Positions 24,981 through 35,445 of a DNA stretch of 64,000 bases are shown here, piece by piece (the stretch's first letter is position 1; each line of letters opens with the position of its first letter). The position numbers and the translations under genes are program-made. The notes under the pieces are model-generated. The model saw only the letters and a program-made list of their open reading frames with translations. It did not search any database and had not been told where the DNA came from. The stretch is from Paulownia fortunei (Eukaryota; Streptophyta; Magnoliopsida; Lamiales; Paulowniaceae), in the NCBI GenBank assembly GCA_019321725.1, contig CM033111.1:10540001-10604000 (forward strand). The letters are read 5' to 3'.

Positions 24981-26595
24981 TGATAAGTGCATATTTTGAC
25001 ATATTTTTATATCAAATCCTTTATACTTTTCTTGCTTTATTCTTGTTAATATTCTTGTTTTATTAATGTTTTGTGTTAGGGAATAAATGGAAGCATGTTT
25101 CCAGACTTGTGCAGTTTTTGTAATTTGAGCATAACTTCATGATCAAAAGCTCTATGGACCTGAAGCTTGTTTCATTTGAAAGCCAAGAGATATAGGTACA
25201 AATTTTATGTTGGAGGCTCAGCCCAATTCAGTCTTGATGATAGCAGAAAATTCGTCCAAGTAATTACACAAAATGGATCACCAAAATTCAGATCAGAGTT
25301 CAGCCCAGTATTGACTTATTTTACCAATTCGGTTATATATCTTGAGCCCAAATTTATTTTGGTCTGAAATTAGGATATGTTATACCCAAGAGGTAAATAA
25401 ACAAGTTTACTGAAGACAAGATGGTGTGAAAATGTGTTGAAATGGTAAAACCATAGGCTGCAAGTTGCTGCTGATGTTACAGGGCGGCTCTTGGACATGA
25501 CTCGGTAATTTGACCATATCTCCTTCATCCGATTGCCAAATTTGACAAAAGATATATGAAAATATATCAGCGTTGAAAGATCTACAATTTTTATTCTTTA
25601 CGTATCTTCAAAATCTGGCTGTATCTGATCGAAAAATGTAATTCAATTCAGTGGTTGAGAAATTTGTGTAACAACTTACCAACTCTTGGCAACTAGCATA
25701 CCACTTGATTAACCCCTCCATTATTTGTTTGGCCTCTAGCTTACTCCAAGTACTATAAATAGGCCATGTATTCAGCTTGTAAGAGGAGGGGGGTAGAGGG
25801 TTTCTTTAGGCTAAGTTATCTAGTTTGTATGTTTTCTAGTATTGTAAGTTTTCTAGTAGTAATAGAAATGCATTCTCTAGTTTCTCTTATATTTTTAGTC
25901 TTTGTTACTTTTATTATGTCTTTCTAAATTTTATTTTGCTGAGGAAAAAGGGTGAATCTCTTGATGGAGGAAGATAAATGGTTATAAGGGTAGAAATTGT
26001 TTAAGTATGTTGTATTATTATTATTATTTTTGATCTAAACCCTACTTATTTTTGTGGTGATTCTTGATTTATGTATCTCCAATGGCACAACAAATACTTG
26101 GGTTCATTTAGCTTATTGTACGGTTTTACCCCACCGACTGCTAATGTGAAACCTTGATTTGTTGTTGACGAAAGAGTATATAAATACTTGATCCCATAAA
26201 TAAGTGTTGGCGTTAAGAGATAATTTGCAATAGTAAGACAATATCATGATTACCTTATTGCATGAGTTACTTGATAATATCTTCCCATTGGAACCTTCAT
26301 TATGTATGGATTCCAATTGTGGCAATTAATAGAGGTAAAAAGAATAAATAACCATTTATCTATCCAAAACTCAAGAGTGAATCCCTAATCCTCAGTACTT
26401 TTATTACTTCGGTTTTTTCTTTAGCTACATCATACATTAATTGTTCATATATTTTTGATTCACATAAACTCCATCTTTTTATAAATATAAACTTGAATTC
26501 TTCAAACAACTTCCCTGTGGATCGACCTCGGACTCACGAGAAATTTATTACTTACTACTACCTGCACTTGGGTTTGCAACCTTAAAGTTGTAGCA
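24981..26595 (+). repeat. 5' LTR of element A
   Basis: A 1,615-bp LTR bounded by TG and CA. It aligns end to end with 35446-37035, with a few scattered substitutions and 25 extra bases at 25216-25240. It contains the U3 TATA box. ORFs predicted inside it appear in both LTRs and look like chance frames. Confidence 0.95.
25754..25761 (+). promoter_or_regulatory. TATA box of the 5' LTR promoter, element A
   Basis: TATAAATA followed by AGGCC lies about 770 bp into the LTR and is repeated at 36194-36201 in the 3' LTR. Transcription of the element's RNA would start about 30 bp downstream, near 25785. Predicted by motif only. Confidence 0.65.
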
Positions 26596-26601
26596 AGTTT
26601 T

Positions 26602-26619
26602 TGGCGCCGTTGCCGGGGA
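26602..26619 (+). other. Primer-binding site, element A (tRNA-Asp)
   Basis: TGGCGCCGTTGCCGGGGA is a perfect 18-bp complement of the 3' end of plant tRNA-Asp including its CCA. It lies 6 bp downstream of the 5' LTR. tRNA-Asp priming is usual for Athila-lineage elements. Confidence 0.93.
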
Positions 26620-26693
26620 AGGCAAGGTAAGTATTCAGGTTTGTTAATATTTTTCCTTTGTAAATATAGTTTGTTTATTTTCTTTATGGATAT

Positions 26694-28386
26694 ATGGTTA
26701 TATGGTATCGTAGTCATAATTCTCGACGTTTAGTAAGAAATAATTCCGAAACTTTGTTTGGAAATTTGTTTGAATCATCTCCACACACTTCCACCATGGC
26801 TGAAAATGAAAGTGTCCAGGATGAAAATGAGAATCAACAGGTGCGTACCATGCTTTATTACTTGCAATCTCCTCGAAATTCTTCTCCTTCTTGTTTCATT
26901 TTTCCTCTAAATGCAAATAATTTTCGATTCAAGTCAGGTATGATCCCTTTACTTCCTAATTTCCATGGTTTAGACTCTGAAAGTCCTTACTTGCATTTAA
27001 AAGAATTTGATGAAGTATGTGCCACTTTTGATGATCAAACTTGCACAAATGAGATTGTTAAGCTCAAATTATTTCCTTTCTCTTTAAAAGATAAAGCAAA
27101 AAATTGGCTTAATTCTTTAAAACCTAGGTCAATTGGTACTTGGCAAGAAATGCAAGCTGAATTCTTGAAAAAATTCTTTCAACTCATAAAACTAATGCTT
27201 TGAAAAGACAAATTCAAAAATTTTCTCAAAATTCGAATGAAGTTTTCTTTCAATGTTGGGAAAGATTTAAAGATTTGTTGAATTCATGCCCACATCATGG
27301 TTTTGAAAAATGGCGCTTAATTAGTTTCTTTTATGAAGGTTTAACTCCTGAAACAAAACAATTTGTTGAAACAATGTGTAATGGTGAGTTTCTTGATAAG
27401 GAACCTGATGAAGCCTAGAATACCTAGATCATTTGGCAGAAAACTCTCAATCATGGCATAGTGTTAATTCTTCCGAAGGTTCTATTAGATCTAATCTTGC
27501 TAATAGTAATAAAGGAAAATATTACCTTAGTCAAGAAGATGATCTAAATGCTAGACTTGCTAGTTTAACAAGAAAAGTTGAAGCCATGGAACTTAAGAAA
27601 GTAAAGGAAATCAAATCTGTGCAAGAGGAAGAAGTTTGTAGAAATTGTGAACTTTTGGGGCACTCTACCAATGAATGTCCAAACCTTCCAGTACAAGCAA
27701 ATTTTATGAACACATTCAAAAACCTTTCCATTCTCCATATTCTGAAACTTACAATCCACAATGGAGAAATTATCCAATTTTAGTTGGCGAGATGATAACC
27801 GTGCCCAACCACCGCATTCACAAAAACCACAAAACTTTCATTCTTATCCACCTCCACATACAAAATCCATTGAGGAGACTTTGCAAGCATTTATGCATGA
27901 ACAAACAAACATCAATAATCAGACTTCACAAGCTATCAATGAGATCAGAAGCACACTTTCAACACTGACAACTTCTTTGCGTACTCATGAAAAAGGTAAA
28001 TTTCCTGCTCAACCTCAACCTAATCCTTCTACTCAGTGTCATGTTTCTTCTTCAGGTGAAAATGTAGTCAAGGAGGCTAATTCAGTTACAACTCTTCGGA
28101 ATTGAAAAGTTGTTGACAAGACTATTCATCCCAAGGAGAAAGTTTCTAATCCACCTCCAGAAATGAAAAATGGAAATAGTCTTGACGATAAAGGTAAGTT
28201 TGAAGAAGGTAAGCGTGAAAATGAAGAAAAAGAAAAATATTTACCTCCAGCACCCTTTCCTCAAAGATTGCAAGCAACTCAGAAATTGAACTCAAATGCT
28301 GAAATTTTTGAAATTTTTAAACAAGTCAAGATTAATATTCCATTATTGGATGCAATCAAGCAAGTTCCACCTTATGCCAATTTTTG
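26694..28386 (+). pseudogene. gag of element A, frameshifted
   Basis: Starts with the ATG at 26694 and runs through a capsid region (LFPFSLKDKAKNWLNSL near 27070-27120). A perfect CCHC zinc knuckle follows at 27637-27678 (C-RN-C-ELLG-H-STNE-C), then a Gln/Pro-rich tail. Frame changes are visible near 27178, 27415, 27725, 27777 and 28383, and a TGA replaces a sense codon at 28103-28105. In the family Gag forms the virus-like particle and packages RNA. This copy cannot make it intact unless the indels are sequencing errors. Confidence 0.88.
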
Positions 28387-29531
28387 AAAGATTTATGTAC
28401 AATCAAAAGAAAACATCATGTACAAAAGAAGGCATTTTTAACTGAAAGTGTTAGTTCAATCATTCAACAATTCACTCCACCCAAGTACAAAGATCCAGGT
28501 TGTCCAACCATTTCATGTATCATAGGAAACACTAGAATAGAGCGTGCTTTGCTTGATCTTGGTGCTAGTGTAAATCTTCTACCTTTCTCAGTTTATGAAC
28601 AGTTAGGTTTGGGAGAACTTAAAACAACTTCTGTTGTACTCCAATTAGCTGACCGTTCGATTAAAGTTCCAAAGGAATAGTAGAAGATGTGTTGGTACAA
28701 ATTGATAAGTTTTACTTTCCAGTTGATTTCATTGTTTTGGACACAGAGCCTGTTGCACAAACACATACACAAATTCCTATCATTTTGGGTCGTCCTTTTC
28801 TTGCAACTTCAAATGCTTTGATCAATTGTAGAAATGGTATTTTGAAGTTATCATTTGGAAATATGACTTTGGAACTAAATGTGTTTAATGTTTGTATGCA
28901 ACCTGCAGAAGATGTCGAAGTACATGAAGTGGATTCAATTGAGGAACTTGTTCATGAATACTTTACTACTACTAACTCTTCAGATTCTTTGGAGACTTGT
29001 TTTGAAAGTGAAAGTATTTATAAAAAGGAACACACTAATACTATCTCTGAATTTTTGCAGGTACAAGAAAAATATTTTTGGAAGCCAAGGTTCGAAGAAC
29101 TTTCATCATCAACAGTAAAATCTATTCCATCAAGTATTAAAGCTCCCGTGGTTGAATTCAAACCTTTGCCAGTTAATTTGAAATACTCTTTCTTGGGTGA
29201 GAATGAAACTTTTCCAGTAATAATTTCTTCCAAACTCGATGCATATCAAGAAGGTAAGTTGATCGAAACTCTGAAAATGCATAAGAATGCGTTTAGGATG
29301 GACCATTGCTGTATTAAAGGTATTAATCCTTTCATTTGCACACATAACATCTATCTAGAGGAAAATGCTAAACCATCTAGAGAAATGCAAGGAAGGCTAA
29401 ATCCTAATATGAAAGAAGTAGTAAGAAATGAAGTCATTAAACTCTTAGATAATGGAATCATTTATTCTATTTCTGATAGCAAATGGGTAAGTCCGACTCA
29501 AGTTGTACCTAGAAATCTGGAGTTACTGTAG
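28387..29531 (+). pseudogene. Protease and PR-RT linker of element A
   Basis: Aspartic protease with active-site DLGA at 28555-28566 followed by SVNLLPFSVYEQLGL, and the later conserved block IILGRPFLATSNA near 28770-28810. A frameshift near 28671 splits it into two frames. The second frame runs on through a linker into the N-terminal part of RT (up to WVSPTQVVP near 29510), where another shift occurs. The domain cleaves the polyprotein in the family. Confidence 0.87.
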
Positions 29532-30700
29532 TCAAGAATGAGAATGATGAATTAATTCCAACTAGGACTGTTACTGGTTGGCGCATGTGCATTGACTATA
29601 GAAAACTCAACTCAGTCACTAGAAAAGATCATTTTCCATTACCTTTCATGGATCAAATTTTAGAAAGAGTTGCAGGACACGAATTTTATTGCTTTTTAGA
29701 TGGATATTCTGGATATAACCAAATTGCAATTGCACTTGAAGATCAAGAGAAAACAACTTTTACATGTTCTTTTGGTACTTTTGCATATCGAAGGATGCCT
29801 TTTGGATTATGTAATGCACCAGCTACATTCCAACGATGCATGCTTAGTATTTTTAGTGACATGGTTGAATGTTTTCTTGAAGTCTTCATGGATGATTTTT
29901 CTGTTTTTGGTAATTCATTTGATGATTGCTTATCTAATTTAGAAAAGGTTTTGATCAGGTGTGAAGAAAAGAATCTTGTGCTCAATTGGGAGAAATGTCA
30001 CTTCATGGTAACAACTGGTATTGTTCTTGACACATTATATCATCAGAGGTATTGAGGTTGATAAATCTAAAATTGAGTTAATTGCCAATTTGCCAACACC
30101 AAAGACTGTGAAGGAGATTAGATCATTTTTAGGACATGCTGGTTTTTATAGAAGATTTATCAAAGATTTTAGTATAATATCTAAACCTTTGTGTAATCTT
30201 CTAACAAAAGACACTATTTTTGAATGGACTGAAAACTGTGAAAATGCTTTTGTTAAGCTTAAAAGCATGCTTACGTCTGCTCCAATCATGCAGCCTCCAA
30301 ATTGGACTTTACCTTTTGAAATAATGTGTGATGCTAGTGATTATGCTGTTGGAGCTGTCTTGGGACAAAGAAAAGATAAAAAATCATATGTTATTTACTA
30401 TGCAAGTAAAACTTTAAATGGTGCTCAATTGAATTATACAACAACTGAAAAAGAATTACTTGCTGTAGTTTTTGCATTGGATAAATTTCGATCTTATCTT
30501 GTTGGCTCACCAATTGTTGTTTTCAGTGATCATGCAGCTTTGAAATATCTTTTGTCAAAAAAAGATGCTAAACCAAGACTGATTAGGTGGATTCTCTTAC
30601 TCCAGGAATTTAATGTTACTATTGAGATAAAAAGGGAGTAGAGAATGTAGTGGCTGATCATTTGTCGAGACTTGTTTGTGATGACTCATTTCAAACCACA
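29515..30700 (+). pseudogene. Reverse transcriptase and RNase H of element A
   Basis: The RT motifs RMCIDYRKLNS, FGTFAYRRMPFGLCNAPATF and the catalytic FMDD (29885-29896) are present, followed by the thumb region [15 protein letters not shown]. RNase H starts near 30270, with the catalytic Asp at 30330-30332 ([13 protein letters not shown]) and a later [15 protein letters not shown] block. Frameshifts near 30030 and 30627 break the frame. All catalytic residues that can be seen are intact. Supported by clear Athila-type phrases. Confidence 0.92.
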
Positions 30701-32030
30701 CCTATTAATGATACTTTTCCTGATGAACAATTATTTAACGTTTCTATTTTACCTTGGTTTGCTGACATTGTTAATTTTCTTGTAACAGGAAAGATGCCAT
30801 CACATTGGAACTCTCAAGATAAAAAGAAGTTTTTGACTGAGGTTAAAAAATTTTATTGGATGATCCATACCTATTCAAATATTGTCCGGATCAAATCTTT
30901 CGAAGATGTGTGCCTGACAATGAGATAGGTAATATTGTCAAATTTTGTCATTCAGAAGCATGTGGTGGTCATTTTTCTGTAAAGAAAACTACTGCAAAAA
31001 TCTTGCAATGTGGATTTTATTGGCCAACTCTTTTCAAAGATACTTACACTTTCTGCAAAAGTTGTGAAAATTGTCAAAAGTTAGGGTCCCTTTCAAAGAG
31101 AAATATGATGCCCCTACACCCTATCCTAGTGATTGAAATCTTTGACTGTTGGGGTTGATTTTATGGGGCCATTTCATTATCATTTGGTTTTCTTTACATA
31201 TTGGTTGCCATAGATTATGTTTCAAAATGGATCGAGGCAATTCCTTGTCGAAACAATGATCACAAAATAGTGATAAAATTTTTGAAAGAAAATATTTTAA
31301 GTCGATTTGGAATTCCTAGATCTATTATCAGTGATGGGGGAAAACATTTTTGTAACAAAGTTTTCAGAACTTTAATGAAGAAATATGGAATCATACATAA
31401 AGTTGCAACCCCTTATCATCCTCAGACAAATGGACAAGTTGAACTTGCAAATAGGGAGATAAAATAAATTTTGGAGAAAACAGTTAACCCAAACCGTAAA
31501 GATTGGTCTCTTAGACTTACCGATACACTTTGGGCATATAGAACTGCTTTCAAAACATCATTAGGCATGTCTCCTTATAGGATAGTTTATGGAAAACCTT
31601 GTCATTTACCTGTTGAACTTGAACATAAAGCTTATTGGACAATCAAAATGTTTAACTTCAACCTTGATGAAGGTTCAAAATTGCGCAAATTGCAAATCAA
31701 TGAACTTGAAGAACTGAGAAATGATGCATATGAGAATTCTAAAATTTATAAAGCAAGAATCAAAGATTTTCATGATAATAAAATTTCAAGAAAAATATTT
31801 GAGGTTGGTCAAAAGGTTTTGCTTTATAATTCTCGATTGCATTTGTTTCCTGGAAAATTGAGATCAAGGTGGAGTGGTCCTTTTTTTGTAAAAAAAGTAT
31901 ATCCTTATGGGGCAATTGACATTGAGAATCCTAGAAATGGTAACATATTCAAAGTAAATGGACAAAGAGTTAAACCATTTCTAGAAAATCAATTTTCACA
32001 AGAGGAATTCTTTTTCTTTCTAACCCTTGT
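30701..32030 (+). pseudogene. Integrase of element A
   Basis: The HHCC zinc-binding domain lies at about 30950-31080 (HSEACGGHF ... CKSCENC). The first catalytic Asp is near 31156, just after a frameshift. The second Asp is at 31333-31335 (SDGGKHF) and Glu at 31441-31443, giving the D-x35-E spacing of the family. A TAA at 31465-31467 interrupts the frame. The C-terminal part (31471-32030) includes [14 protein letters not shown], a GPY/F-like module. A frameshift near 30852 separates the N-terminus. Inserts element cDNA in active relatives. Confidence 0.9.
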
Positions 32031-32147
32031 TATGATTAGTGTTGTATATATTTTTTTTTATCTGACATTATTTTTTTTTTCTTCTTCTTCTTTTATTTTT
32101 TATTTTTTCTTTTCCCGGTTAAATGGCGGATAACGGTACTCCGTGGC
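32031..32147 (+). other. Pyrimidine-rich stretch after integrase
   Basis: T-rich and (CTT)n sequence following the integrase end, leading to the TATA box at 32148. The integrase frame reads into it as low-complexity residues, so the real protein probably ended near here. Confidence 0.5.
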
Positions 32148-32154
32148 TATAAAA
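32148..32154 (+). promoter_or_regulatory. Possible internal promoter (TATA box) upstream of the accessory genes
   Basis: TATAAAAG in a GC-richer context (CCGTGGCTATAAAAGTCGG), about 190 bp upstream of the first Met of the accessory ORF and 885 bp upstream of the LOG-like gene. It is not part of an LTR. It could drive a short RNA for the two accessory genes. Seen as a motif only; no start site is proven. Confidence 0.45.
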
Positions 32155-32336
32155 GTCGGACTTGTCAGTTTCCCAACAACTGAAATCTTTGTACAAATTT
32201 TCTTTGTTTTTCTCATTCTCTTTTCTTGTTATTTTCAAAATGGTGACATATTTCTAACTCTCAAGAAGCGATTTCCTTTTTTTCTCCTAAAAATGCAATT
32301 TTGAAAATTTATAAAATCAGGATTGAAAGATTGAGG

Positions 32337-32799
32337 ATGCTTATGCACAAGGGCATTCCGGAGGACATACGATGGTTAATTGAAGCAAAGGTAAGGGCAG
32401 GTGAGTTTTCACATGAGTTTCCAGATTTGCTTACTAGAAACATGTCTGGTTTTGGTAAAAGCACATATTCAAAAAAACGAAGGGCGAAAAAAAATGAAAG
32501 TTTGTCATATTTGTGCTAGATGGACTTGCAACACAAAGTGTCGTTCTTTAGGAATGGTCTCTAAAAATCGAGAAGATAAACTTAAATTCATTATGGATGG
32601 ACTGAGTAAGGAGTCTTTAGATCACATTATATTGACTCTTGAGATGCATTCATGTGGATTGGTACAACGTGCAATTCTTGATTTATGGGATCGTTTTCGA
32701 AATGAATATGAGCTTTATAGTCTTGGGAATCTGACATTAAAAGACCCTGTTTGTCAGTTTATAAGAAAACTGGATGGGAAGCATATCCTCGACCCATAG
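32337..32799 (+). pseudogene. Accessory ORF X of element A, unidentified, Cys-rich, frameshifted
   Basis: Two overlapping frames that join at the A-run near 32488-32498. The first starts MLMHKGIPEDIRWLIEAK; the second continues through CHICARWTCNTKC and LKFIMDGLSKESLDHI to 32799. Together they would give about 150 residues. The four Cys (C-x2-C-x4-C-x3-C) could bind zinc. A further shift near 32775 would extend the protein with YPRPIEG and a basic RKTRGR stretch. It is not a recognised env-like protein: no signal peptide or transmembrane segment is visible. Function unknown. Confidence 0.55.
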
Positions 32800-33032
32800 A
32801 GGGCGTTTAAGCCGTTACTGGACGTAAAACCAGAGGAAGATGTGAGCCACAATCACAACTACATGTACATACACGTGGTAGTAGGTAATTTTTAAATTTC
32901 GTATGTGTCCTTATTTTCAACCTTTTTAACAAAAGAAAAAGACATGCAATAAATGTATTCCCTGTTCACACCTCAATAAATATCACCGTACTCACTCTAT
33001 TTTTGCACAACTTATTTTCAAAAAAAAAAAAA
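32800..33032 (+). other. Intergenic leader before the LOG-like gene
   Basis: About 230 bp with no complete ORF. It contains CAATAAATATCACC near 32974-32987, which could act as a weak TATA element, and a run of 14 A ending at the LOG start codon. The first part may be the shifted tail of ORF X. Confidence 0.4.
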
Positions 33033-33686
33033 ATGGAAGTTTCTTCAACTCGCAAATTTAATTCCATTTGTGTTTTTTGTGGATCCAATCTAGGAAAAAA
33101 TGGTGAGTTTATAGGGGCAGCCAATAATCTTGGTAGAACTTTAGCAGAAAGAAATATTCATTTAGTGTATGGGGGAGGCAGTTTGGGGTTAATGGGGAGT
33201 GTTGCCATTTCTGCTTATGTAGGAGGTGTCAAAGTTTTGGGAGTTATCCCAAAATGTTTAACAGTATAGAATATCACAGGTATGACCATTGGAGATGAGC
33301 TGAAAGTGTCACACATTCAGGACAGAATGCCTAATATGGTAAACAATGCGGATGCATTCATCATTCTACCTGGCGGTTTTGGTACACTGGAAGAATTATT
33401 CCAAATTGTCTCTTGGGCACAACTCAACATTCACCAAAAACCTATAGGTATTCTTAATGTTAATGGTTTTTATGATGGTTTGCTATCTTTTGTAGATCAT
33501 GCTGCGAAAAAAGGGTTTTTTTCAACTTCTGCGAGAAGAATCATCATTTCTACTCCAACACCTGACCAGCTGATTGATCAACTTCTAGCATATGTGCCAA
33601 AACCTGATCCAGTCTTGGCTAATGTGGATTGGTCCAATAGGAACAATGGTCGAAAACGCAAATTAAATTTGACTCTCAGTCTGTGA
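33033..33686 (+). pseudogene. LOG-like cytokinin riboside 5'-monophosphate phosphoribohydrolase, intronless, one in-frame stop
   Basis: The ATG at 33033 opens a 217-codon frame colinear with plant LONELY GUY proteins. Near the N-terminus is CVFCGSNLGK, then LVYGGGSLGLMG, then the catalytic PGGFGTLEE (codons 113-121), then NVNGFYDGLLSF and RRIIISTPTPDQL. The length equals the usual family length. One TAG (33267-33269, codon 79) interrupts the frame without any indel. LOG enzymes release active cytokinin base from its nucleotide. Host LOG genes normally have several introns; none is seen here, so this is probably a retro-copied gene carried by the element. Its C-terminus (about 25 residues) is unlike LOG. 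Confidence 0.9.
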
Positions 33687-35445
33687 TACTTATTGTTAAT
33701 GATTTTATCTAATAGTATGTGTTTTTTTTTGTTGTTTCAGCTTTATTAGCCGCATTTCAGGTGATATCTTTTAAAATTTACTTTCCTATCTATTTTTGAC
33801 ATTGGGGACAATGTCTCGATTAGGTTGGGGGGAGGGATAATTGATATCATGACTTGTATATTCAATGTGTGTTTTTTTTAGTATTTAAAAAATATAATAA
33901 TAAAAAAAAATAAAAAATATAAAAAAATATAAATCAAGCGTATTTTTTTTTGCTGGGTCCGTTGAAAGCATGAAAAAAGGTGGCAGAGTAAAGGGTAATT
34001 GTAACACTCTTGAGACGCATCCCTATTTTTTTTGCATAATATGGCAGGTTTGTAAAGTTTTTAACAAGTGTTTGTGAATTACCAATATTTTTTTTGAGTC
34101 ATATAGGTACTTCCAACTTCAATGATTAAAATTAAGCATGAATAATATGGTTTAATTGATGATGGGTGTTGTTTTGAACTTTGATGTTGTTATTTGGTTA
34201 ATATATTTTTGCGATAATTATACTCAAATTTTATTTTGCACAAATAGTTATGTTATTTAGTGTGAAGACAATCATGTCAAAATATATAGTTCTTATGCCC
34301 TTACTCTAATCATCACTTGAATCTTCAACATGTAGGGGTTAAGTATTAGAACTTTTACTTTTGGTCTGTCGAGGCGAACGACTGATAGTGCACCACTAGA
34401 AAAATGATTAAGGCATTAGACTTTCTAGCACCATTGCCAAATCAGCTTGTTCCCTATATAATATTTAAAGAAAACATCCCCCTAGTAAACCACTTTGAGC
34501 CTTACAATAAATAAATATATTTTTTTTTAACCATATCTTTTTACCTAGCCTAAATACACTATTATCCAACCCTTGTTCTAAAAAATGATTGGAGTTTAAG
34601 AGACGTTCAATTGAAAGCTTGGACTTACAAAAGATATTTAGGTTGGGATAGAAGATAAGTGTGGGGGAGTTTCTCTAAAAAAAAAAAAAAGAAGAAAGAA
34701 AAAAATAATATAAAAAAAAAAAGTTGCAAAGTGCTACAAGTTACAACTAAAAATGAGATGTTGCAAGATGAATAAGAGGGGTCCAATTCAATAACAATAG
34801 ACTCCAGTGTGAAATTTGTGGAGTTGGAGAATTCTTTATCGATAAATTTTATGTCTCTGATTCCATGAAGTTTTTAGAACCTTTGTTGCATCCTATCCTT
34901 TTATTTCTTAGCTACATCACCACCCTTTGGCCCCATTACAACATTTGTTAAAGACCTTTTGATTTCGTGTGGTGCCTTCAGTGTAGTGGAGATTTGCACC
35001 AAAGGAAGAGCCTATGATGTTTAACTTTTCTGTTAGAGATTGGGTGATGGTTTTGTAAGGTTTTATGAGAATTCACTTATTTGAAACATGCATAGTTTCA
35101 TCACTATTGACATTAACTGTCCACACACACACTTGAGTATGATTATTGTGGAAATGTATTGATTTTTGAATGACTAAGAGTTAAACTCAACACTTGTTTG
35201 ATTTTATTTCCATATTACTTTGTTGCTTCATGAGAATAAAAGTTGGAAGATAGTTATTATAGGTGTTTGTAGGTATCACTGTTGGAAACCTTCACGAGAC
35301 TATAACTCGTCCTCTATGGGCCACCTAGGGGTTTAAAGGCTTGTTGCATATGCTAAATGCAATCGTGTTTTCCTACGAAAGTGGATTAGTTTATGTTTGT
35401 TTTAAGCTTGCTCGAGGACAAGCAAGGGTTAAGTGTAGGGGAATT
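33687..35445 (+). other. 3' noncoding zone of element A with dyad and three PPT-like tracts
   Basis: About 1.76 kb without a supported gene, AT-rich with A/T homopolymers. It holds the perfect dyad ACATTG-GGGA-CAATGT (33799-33814) followed by GGGGGGAGGG (33827-33836). GTGGGGGAG lies at 34661-34669. A second dyad GCTTG...CAAGC (35406-35423, CTCGAGGACAAGC) sits just before the true PPT. The first dyad and the GAGGACAAGC block recur in elements B and C. Confidence 0.7.
35437..35445 (+). other. Polypurine tract of element A
   Basis: AGGGGAATT directly precedes the 3' LTR start TGATAAG. This is the expected primer site for plus-strand DNA synthesis. Confidence 0.8.

Noticed and set aside
25167..25367. 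66-residue ORF repeated at 35604-35807
   Set aside because: Lies inside both LTRs of element A, starts differently in each and has no domain; a chance LTR frame.
26113..26325. 70-residue minus-strand ORF, repeated at 36553-36765
   Set aside because: A chance frame in the LTR, duplicated only because the LTR is.
32301..32799. Athila env-like gene
   Set aside because: No signal peptide, transmembrane segment or other envelope feature is visible in either frame.
33033..33686. LOG-like gene as an ordinary host gene into which the retrotransposon inserted
   Set aside because: It lies wholly inside a TSD-bounded element, has no introns and is on the element's sense strand between integrase and PPT.
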